A DNA stretch of 64,000 nucleotides from Trebouxia sp. TZW2008 (taxonomy: Eukaryota; Chlorophyta; Trebouxiophyceae; Trebouxiales; Trebouxiaceae). This document shows, one piece after another, positions 56,901 through 64,000 of this stretch. The notes under the pieces were generated by a model. That model saw nothing but the letters and a program-made list of their open reading frames with translations. It was not told where the DNA came from and searched no databases. The DNA is taken from the NCBI GenBank assembly GCA_002118135.1, contig BDIU01000192.1, forward strand, positions 62,001 to 126,000. Reading direction: 5' to 3'. How positions within the stretch are numbered: position 1 is the first letter of the stretch; each line of letters starts with the position of its first letter. The position numbers were made by a program, and so were the translations under genes.

Positions 56901-58937
56901 AGGTGTGTCCAGGGAGAGAAGCCACCACAGAGTATGCCATGGGTGACGAGTGGACCCCCTGAAACCCCCAATTAGGACCATGACTTCTCTTCCCATTAGA
57001 TTCCACAACACAATGTGTGTAGTTTATAGTGCAGTCAGTCATTCCTTGTAATGAGTCTCTGCAGGAGAGACAGGGTTGGAGGTGTGTCCAGGGGAGAAGC
57101 CACCACAGAGTATGCCATGGGTGACGAGTGGACCCCCTGAAACCCCCAATTAGGGACCATGACTTTGCTTCCCATCACATTCCACAACACAATGTGTATA
57201 CTTTGCAGTGCAGCAAGTTACTCCTTGTGATGAATCTTTGCAGGAGAGACAGGGTTGGAGGTGTGTCCAGGGAGAGAAGCCACCACAGAGTATGCCATGG
57301 GTGACGAGTGGACCCCCTGTAACCCCCAATCAGGGGCTATCACTGTCAATGTGGGGGATGCCCTCATGTACTGGTCTGATGACAAGCTTAAGGTATATGC
57401 TTGGACTTGTGGCTGGAAAGGCATAGAATTTTGGTAAAGCAATATAATTAATTTCCAATCAATTAGATTTATAGTCCGAGTCCAAGACCTGAAGCCTGAT
57501 AGGCCCATTGTACAGCTTGTGACCAATCACAGGTTGACAGTAACTGTTCCTTTCCAAAAAAACGATTTGTTGTTAACAACCTCATACACATACAACAATA
57601 TACAGAAGGAGGCTGGCTGTACTCATTCCTTTGCAAATGCACCTATTCACTACTGCAACAACTTTGTGCAGAGGCTGAGCCAAGCTGCAGCAGAAAGGTC
57701 CTCTGATGTGCTGAGGCACATGTTTGACTTGGTCTTTTAGCTTGCGATGTACGTTTGGACACGTGTAACAGATGTGCCACGGCTCTCCCTCATCATTGGC
57801 CGAGGCATTTTGTCTAATTGGCTGAGTTGCGTGCTCAGCAGCTTTGCAGTCCAAGTGCAAAGCAGACAGAAGACGTACGTTCAGACTTGTTGTGATGCTA
57901 GTCTCACAATCTGCCTTTCGCGTTTGTGCTGACAAAATGCTTTGCTGCAGTCAAACTTTCACCGAGTGAGAGCGCCCAACCCAGGAGAGTACCAGAAGCA
58001 GAGATGTAGCATCGTAAGTGCTCTCTTCCCTGTGCAATCCGTCAAAAGTCACAGCAGTGTCCTACTTCCCTGCCAAAATTTTGACCTTGCGCGTGATCAC
58101 GAGGCTCTCACAGCTTTTGACGTCAACAGCGCAGCAGTTGTGCGCCAACCAGGCCGTTGTGATACGAGATCCTTTTTTCCTGAAAAATAAATGTTGGCTT
58201 GGCACTGCTTGCACAATCACTTGTGCACGAGTTCTAGCTTCATTCTTGTCGCAGTGGGGAAACTGTGACTGGTCTGTGCCATGGTCAATGTCAATACAGA
58301 GGCTGCATTGCATCTGGGATTTGACAACATGAGTGGTACACTGTCATCACATGCATCACATGGCTGAGGGCATGCCCTTGCAGGCCTATTTCTGCCAGCC
58401 CTGCCTGTCAGCAGTGTGCCAGGGCCCTTTGAAGAAGTACCCACCCATCACAGGACAGCAGATGGCCGAGTCCCGCTACATGGTACAACCTTGCACGATC
58501 ATTGCTGCATACATGCTAAACACATGCACATCGTATGTGTATGCTTCAGTGTAATCATTCACTGTTGCCCTTGACCTGCGATGATACAATGATGCAGCCA
58601 ACTTACACTTGTGTTACATGTCAAATGTCATGCACACACCAGGTAGGTGCCATGATGCGCAATACTGCTGCAAACACTTGCGCGCAACCGCAACAACTCA
58701 ACACGGCAGCCCCATGTTTGTGCAAAGCAGTGTAACAGCAATCTGAACTATCACGGTGTCACAGCACATCACCGCACCTGCATGACTTTATGCAATCCGC
58801 ACACACAACTCTTGCCATACAACATCCATGGCGGGGTGCCTAATGTGCAGGAATTAGACTGGTTGAAGGGTCATGATGCCAAAGAAGCAGCTGCAAAGGG
58901 CATTGCTGGCCACAAACTACCCATCACAGTCGCCTGA
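53978..58937 (+). CDS. 2-oxoglutarate/Fe(II)-dependent oxygenase (IPNS-like)
   Basis: Exons 53978-54142, 54276-54402, 54682-54878, 55390-55441, 55772-55867, 57244-57392, 57951-58013, 58384-58482 and 58851-58937 join in frame to 344 residues, the usual family length. The N-terminal DIOX_N-like part has SLADFAQRKHEITEQLMHAA and DLGFFMISDTGM. The double-stranded beta-helix core has the iron ligands His-x-Asp in MPHTDMSALTLLFQ and the distal His in SNFHRVRAP, plus Arg-x-Ser (QRCSIAYF) for 2-oxoglutarate binding. GAITVNVGDALMYWSDDKLK is diagnostic. Such enzymes hydroxylate or desaturate small molecules; the substrate is unknown. The intron before exon 6 contains five damaged copies of that exon's start. 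Only the last copy lacks the in-frame stop and continues into the exon, so it is the one used in the model. Confidence 0.92.
56182..56257. repeat. (TCAC)n microsatellite
   Basis: About 18 perfect tetranucleotide units in an intron of the oxygenase gene. Confidence 0.98.
56398..57243 (+). repeat. Five tandem copies of the acceptor-side edge of oxygenase exon 6
   Basis: Units of about 130-180 bases begin near 56430, 56579, 56711, 56884 and 57063, ahead of the real exon at 57244. The first part of the exon (GETGLEVCPGREATTEYA) is recognisable in each. The two nearest copies are almost identical to the exon and to each other but have CCCTGAAAC (in-frame TGA) where the exon has CCCTGTAAC. Confidence 0.92.
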
Positions 58938-59035
58938 TTGTCAAGACCTCAGGCCATCTGACTTCAACAGCTCAGGAACCACAGTTGCCTGGTTGTCAAG
59001 CTTCCAGATCACCTGGATTGAATAGCTCAGGGTGG
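58922..59035 (+). repeat. Tandem duplicate of the oxygenase 3' end
   Basis: The stretch around the stop codon (58922-58978) is repeated at 58979-59035 (cacagttgcctggttgtcaa), with the stop TGA replaced by TGG. Confidence 0.75.
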
Positions 59036-60449
59036 TACTCTCTGGCCCCTCAAAGCCAGCTGTGCTGTCTATATGTGCACAGCATTCAGAAACAGTCACA
59101 GAGCTTGTGGGAGGCTGATGTGTCACACACAAGCAGACAGCGCCTCGGGAGCTTTCATGCCTCTGCCAGCAATCGCTGTTCCACAATAAGACTGTGTGCA
59201 AACTGGTCTTGTTTTATCTTGAGAATGCATCTTGCAGCAAGCTTTGGCTTTGGTCATGCTATGTCAGCTTGCATCAAAAGCATGTACTGACTGCCTGATC
59301 AAGTGAATGCATTAGATAGATTGCCCCTTTTGTGCATTGAAGTACGAGCGTTGCAAAGTCTCCCTTTGGCCCTTGTTGTAAGCTGCTCAACTATCAGCTT
59401 CAGCAAGTGCCATAAATAGGGTATAAGATTCAGCAACAAATAGCTTAGGCTTTGTTTCCCAGCAACTAAAGGTGTTGAAGAGTCTCCCTTTGGCCTGTTG
59501 CTGAATTATCAGATTCATCAGTGCCATAAATAGGGTATCAGACGCAGCAGCAGACAAATTAGGTTCTGCTTTTCAACAACTCAGAACGATGTGGAACAGT
59601 GTTGTGGTTCTGCAATATATAGGGTATCAGACGCAGCAGCAGACAAGTTAGATTCTGCTTTTCAACAACTCAGAACGATGTGGAACAGTGTTGTGGTTCT
59701 GCAATATTCTTATGCCTGGACTGTGGGTGGCAGCTTGTCATAATGTTTGTGATTGGTGTCAGCGTGGTGATGAAGCTGTCAACACGTGCACATAGCTCAC
59801 AACGTACATGCTGGCAAAAGCTGCGCAATGATTTTTTTCTTTTGGATGTGACGTCAGACAAGGACACCTTAAGGCCAACTGCGGATGTTTCTGCACTGCT
59901 TATTTGCTTGTCAAAGACTTTCAACAGTGATCACGAATCTTCAGCGATAGTCAATGTAAAAACACCAGTCGTTACTTTATGCCCGAATAAACAACACGAT
60001 TGTTGGCCGACTACACTGCACACAATTCCAGAAGTATATATATGCATTCACTGCTGGTCATGTGATGCAGCACTGTACTTGAGTGCACTTTACGAGCTGC
60101 AACTTTATGGTCATCACATTTAAGACTCCTATTGGCAAGCCCTCCCTCAAGAGGCCGAAGTTGACTTTTCAGAGAGCTGCGGAAGTGCACACACCTCACA
60201 AGCCAATGCAAATTAGCTGCTGATCAGAGCGCCTTGTAGCCTGTTGCAACTGTGTTAACTTTTGCAACAGAACGGGGGATCATGCTTATAGTCCTACAAG
60301 AAGCAGACATGAAGCACAGGAGAGTCCTAGCAATCAGTACCCAGATCACGCTCAGGCTCATGCGTCTTATATTCAAAACAGCTGTTGACACAGCTGATGA
60401 CAAATGGACTGTACAAGATAGGTTTGAATGGGCAGTTCAGCTGTCGTGA
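58938..60449. other. Spacer between convergent oxygenase and DUF1989 genes
   Basis: No gene supported. Main content is a tandem repeat at 59350-59710. Confidence 0.5.
59350..59710. repeat. Tandem repeat of about 85-125 bases
   Basis: Two older units start near agtctccctttggcc at 59357 and 59479. A nearly identical recent doubling of about 86 bases covers 59531-59616 and 59617-59706 (gggtatcagacgcagcagca onward). Confidence 0.92.
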
Positions 60450-62093
60450 TCAGCTTTGCAGGAAGTACATTGACTTTGGCACCGGAAACTTGTCAGCAGG
60501 AAACGCAGATGCCGGCAGAACCTCAAAATGGGCGTCATAGATAGTGGATCTTTCACTAGGGTCCAGCAGCGCTTTGGCCAGGGTTCCATTGATTGGCAAC
60601 ATGTCTTGTGGACACGCTGAGAGGCACATGATGCAGTCCATTTCTGCCCTGAGTGTGACATAGTCTCCAGCCTTTGAGACAGGGGGAGCAAAGTGTAGCT
60701 TGCCACCATCTTGTGCTGAGGTCATGGGGACATTCATCCATAAATTTAAGGGAGAAGGGCACTCTGGGGGCTCCAGCCCTATGTCCTTCATGCCTGCATG
60801 CAGAGAAGACAAATATCAGCTACATCACGCACGCAGGACCTCAAAACTCAAGGCCAGGTGTGTCCACAACAGGAGTGTTAGTGCAACAAGCATGCAGCTC
60901 CAATCTGACAGCAATGTAATCATAATGATGGTTCTTACTACACATTCCAGCACATGTGCTAGGTGTGTGAGACCCAAGTCCTGTCTCGCCAGGCAGACTT
61001 GTTCTGAGCGTCTTTGTCGGGATGTCTGATTCAACTTGTGCAAGTGCCAGTAGTGTGTTGCTCATCAGTATGCATGAGCCAATTTACACATGTCAGCCGG
61101 TTGTGTCTTCTGCCATACTATCTAGGCATGGTCTTGCAACCATCTGTGCATTGTTTGCGTTGCCTGCAGCTGCAGCTACATGACAATACACAAATTGCAG
61201 TGCCTGAGTAATCAGATTGCATTGCCTGAAGCTGCAGCTACATGATAATGCACAGATAGTACACAAATTGCAGTGCCTTGACTAATCAGATTGCATTGCC
61301 TTGAGCTGCAGCTACATAGTATGCTGCATGTGGAGGCTGAATATGCACAGCATCCTCAGACCTACTGTCACTAGAATGTGCTGAGCATAATGCACAAGCT
61401 GCTGACTTGTAGGGGCACATGCAGCGAAGATAGAGCTCAGAATAGCACACAGTTTTGTATTAACAATGAATCAGTTCCTGCAGACCAACATTATGCAGTC
61501 AAGAACCGTGACATTGACACATTTCAAGCAAAGTTGGCAACAGGCATGCATGAAATACGGATTTCTAGAGTGTATACAGCATGTACCTTTGAATAGGTTG
61601 TCTGTGCAGCTATCATGATGCCCTTCCACACCAAGGCCTTTATATCTGTAGATGTCACAGGCTGACATGCATGTATCATGCACCCCTGGTGAGGTGTCTT
61701 CCACTAGCGTCAAAATTGGCCGCCTTTTGCCTGTCACCAAGACATCACCAACCTGTACACATGCCACTATAGGTCACAAATGCAAAGTGTGCAGTGAACA
61801 GTTGCTGTCTAAAAGGGTTTTGCTGGCCCTTGTCAGACATGTGTCCGTGCTAAAGGGCAGATGAGATGACGTTTGCTGGCTAGTTGCAGACGCACCTTAG
61901 GAAGGAGTGACAAAATGGCAGATCTCGTGTGCTCCATGGACATGAACTCGTGCAAATCGTCGGCCTTGAACGCCCAAGTATCGACCACTTGGCTGCCATG
62001 CGTGTTCACCACCCGGATGAATTGACCTTTGTTCAGGCGCACTGCTTTTCCTTGTCGAGCAGGAATGGTGACTAGCGTTGACCCCACAGCCAT
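60450..62093 (-). CDS. DUF1989 protein, urea amidolyase/carboxylase-associated family
   Basis: Minus-strand exons 62093-61896, 61752-61587 and 60793-60450 join to 235 residues. DUF1989 proteins (urea carboxylase-associated proteins 1 and 2) are encoded beside urea carboxylase in many bacteria and are needed for, or linked to, urea or guanidine use; the exact reaction is not settled for all members. Conserved blocks seen are RQGKAVRLNKGQFIRVVNTH, SMEHTRSAI, GKRRPILTLVEDTSPGVHDT, CMSACDIYRYKGLGVEGHHD, SCTDNL, LNLWMNVPMT, KLHFAPPVSKAGDYVTLRAE and MDCIMCLSACPQD. Cys and His residues in HDT, CMSACD, SCTDN and CPQD suggest a metal or active-site cluster. The ATG at 62093 is the first in frame and fits the family start. 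It lies 7 kb from the DUR3 start codon. Confidence 0.9.
60947..61030 (-). repeat. Dispersed intronic repeat, copy d
   Basis: In reverse complement it reads ctcagaacaag, then cctggcgagacaggacttgg, then cacacacctagcacatgtgc, matching the copy at 17569-17640 over about 75 bases. It lies in an intron of the DUF1989 gene. Confidence 0.85.
61155..61319. repeat. Three tandem units of about 60-75 bases
   Basis: The stretches gctgcagctacat and caaattgcagtgcct recur with attgcctgaagctgcagc in an intron of the DUF1989 gene. Confidence 0.85.
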
Positions 62094-62509
62094 TTTGAGT
62101 CCCAGGGCTCTCAGTGCACGTTGCGGCAAGATACAATGCAGAACTGACGTTTTCGTCAAGTCCGCTCAGGCCAGTGCTCAGCGTATACGCGCCTGCAAGA
62201 CGCAGCTTTCACGAAGCGAAGCGTTTCATGGTTGAGACCGGGGTCAAAATGTGGGGTTGACGTGATCTGACTAAAGCATCTATCCAGTTACTAATTTAGA
62301 CCTTTTGAACAGGTGCTTTCAAGCACATTCCAGCCAACGTTGCAACTGAGCGTGCGGCATTCGTCTGTGCTTACAGTGTCCTGCTTGCTGCCTGTTGCAA
62401 CGATGCAAACTCACCAGCTTGAACAAAGTGAATTCTGGCATGCACGGCTGTTGAGCTATGCGCTTTCAAAAAACGGCCTCCAGATTGAACCTGAATTTCA
62501 ATTTTATAT

Positions 62510-62599
62510 TGCATTACATTACATCACGTTACATTGCATTGCATTGCGTTGCGTTGCATTGCATTGCGTTGCATTGCGTTGCATTACGTTACATTACAG
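62510..62599. repeat. Pentanucleotide repeat tract
   Basis: Imperfect units of CATTG, CGTTG, CATTA and CGTTA run for 90 bases. Confidence 0.95.
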
Positions 62600-63425
62600 T
62601 CGTAGGGACCCAGCAGGGGGTCAGACAATGTCAACAGCAAGCACATTTGCAGGGCCAATGGCAAGGTCATGTGGTGTTGATCATGCGGATTTGACAAGCT
62701 GCACTGCAAGCATGTGCTGTCCTCTGAAACTGTCAGTATTTGCGGCGAACTTGTCAGCCAAGTTGTAAGATTTGTTCAATTTATCGATGACTTCGAAGTG
62801 CAACAAAAAGAATTTGTAGCTCTACAAGACCTCTTCAGCAAGGTGCGAGATTTTCATTGCATTTGTGAACTGCAGGAGTCATCTGCTGAGCCCATCCTTG
62901 TGCCATAACAAAGCATACATTATGTTTCACATCAACAAACCTTTTGAAATAAGACATGTACAGCCCAGCCAGTTGAGACTTGAATCACTCTTCTGAAGTC
63001 ACCTTTTTTGCTGAAAAATTTGACTGCATGGTCTGCTGGTGCAGTCAGATGCTGTGCCCTTATGTAGCAGATAAGACGACATTTGCGACTGCCGTGAACT
63101 GAAGTGACTTTTGTGAAAAGAGACCAGCTTGCACCACCTCAAAGTGCAGGTGACATTTACGATTCAGCGAGCATGCATTGCAATGTCTCAGTGAGAGAAC
63201 CCGGGAGAGACTGTCATGCTGTAGAACGGTCGCCACAGCATGCCAGCTTCATCCTCCTTTATTTGGCTGTACAAACACTGCTGCTGTGTAGCCTGGGACA
63301 ACTAATTTGACTGTGTTTTGGCCGACAGCTATGCAGTGGCAGCCATCATAGTAGCTCTGCTCCCTCTGTAGGTCATGCAATCGCAGCATACTCTGACCTG
63401 CACAATTGACATTCACAGTTGCAGT

Positions 63426-63580
63426 CAGACTTGTTCGGTCTCGTACAACCTCCATCAGGCTGGTTCTTTCTGCTGAAACCTCAACCAGGCTTGATCTTTC
63501 TTGTGAAACCTCAACCAGGCTTGTTCTTTCTTGTGAAATCTCAACCAGGCTTGATCTTTCTTGTGCAATTGCAACAGCAT
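63426..63580 (-). CDS. Partial exon with 11-residue repeats (coiled-coil type)
   Basis: On the minus strand the 33-bp tandem repeat encodes units like LVEVSQERTSL five times, followed by ATVNVNCAG and a possible donor (GCAG|GTCAGA). Eleven-residue periodicity with Leu, Val and Ile at fixed positions and charged residues between them suggests a right-handed coiled coil. Start and neighbouring exons are unknown. The + strand frame over the same repeat is also open but less protein-like. Confidence 0.4.
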
Positions 63581-64000
63581 CACTTGATGATAGAACAGCA
63601 GATATTCAAGTCGGCAAGCAGGTGGTGTGTCAAACTAAGCAATGGGTGCACAGGTTGAAGATTCACAGAAGCATGCAAACCAATATGTTGCTAATGCTCT
63701 TCTGGGTCTCCATAGTCAAGTGTTGCTGTGCAAGTGAACTGGTTGTCACACTGACGCACAGTCCGGTGGTTTGGGGTAAATTCCCTGGCATCTGTGACAG
63801 AAACACACGTGCCAAGCGTTGAGACAAGAACGAACAAGCATTTTGGTAAAGGATAAACCCGGAAAAGACTTGCCCAAGATTCTCCCCTTTTTGAGCCTAA
63901 AAGGGATACGGGGTACAAGGCTTTCTAAAATGAAGTTCCAAAAAGATACGGAAAAGATGAAAAGACGTGCGTGTCATTACAATGAGATTGAAGGATGCAA

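Larger units (their letters stand above)
62094..64000. other. Poorly resolved end of the window
   Basis: No complete gene supported. A (CATTG/CGTTG)n pentamer tract lies at 62510-62599. A likely minus-strand coding exon with 11-residue repeats lies at about 63426-63580. Other frames are not supported. Confidence 0.35.

Noticed and set aside
56398..57392. Regularly spaced repeats resembling a CRISPR array
   Set aside because: The repeated part is a piece of an oxygenase exon with its acceptor site, the unit length is 130-180 bases, and the organism is eukaryotic.
62458..62768. Frames rich in ALHCVALHCIALHC-type repeats
   Set aside because: They arise from the pentanucleotide repeat tract and have no other support.
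1..64000. tRNA or rRNA genes, transposase or reverse-transcriptase genes
   Set aside because: I looked for typical tRNA arms and mobile-element protein motifs by eye and found none; a tool-based scan could still detect degenerate copies.

Overview
The window looks like nuclear DNA of a photosynthetic green alga (Viridiplantae, probably a chlorophyte). The evidence is a multi-exon nuclear psaD gene with a transit-peptide-like leader, a plant-type G-patch protein, a TauE/SafE exporter and a DUR3 urea symporter. All genes are rich in GT-AG introns. Two genes resemble ciliary/centriolar proteins, so the organism probably has or had a flagellate stage. Assigning it to the trebouxiophytes would be a guess.

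Layout. On the + strand: 0.7-6.9 kb, a coiled-coil/EF-hand protein of a family I associate with flagellated eukaryotes; 7.4-10.9 kb, a nucleolar G-patch protein; 11.8-19.3 kb, a very long coiled-coil protein resembling centriolar CEP295; 20.1-20.9 kb, a hypothetical membrane protein; 21.6-26.0 kb, a TauE/SafE anion exporter. On the - strand: 27.6-34.1 kb, tRNA pseudouridine synthase PUS1. Then come psaD (+, 36.0-37.1 kb) and a divergent pair, proteasome alpha4 (-, 37.8-40.2 kb) and a CDIN1-like nuclease (+, 40.5-42.8 kb). An unidentified exon lies at 44.1-44.7 kb (-). DUR3 (-, 45.4-53.5 kb) is divergent from a 2-oxoglutarate/Fe(II) oxygenase (+, 54.0-58.9 kb). A DUF1989 urea-amidolyase-associated protein (-, 60.5-62.1 kb) follows, and then a repeat-rich, poorly resolved end. 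Exon-by-exon models closing in a single frame were built by hand for nine genes.

The most unusual signal is structural. Introns in most of these genes are filled with diverged tandem copies of the adjoining exon edge, each still carrying the 3' or 5' splice site. Copies of an exon's acceptor half lie in the intron before it, and copies of its donor half lie in the intron after it. I see such arrays in seven of the ten well-supported genes. None was noticed in psaD, the proteasome gene or CDIN1. A second dispersed repeat with a palindromic core occurs five times, always inside introns.

Functionally, a urea/polyamine symporter and a urea-metabolism-associated DUF1989 protein lie within 7 kb of each other. 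This suggests a small nitrogen-scavenging neighbourhood. The remaining genes are unrelated housekeeping, photosynthesis and cytoskeletal functions.
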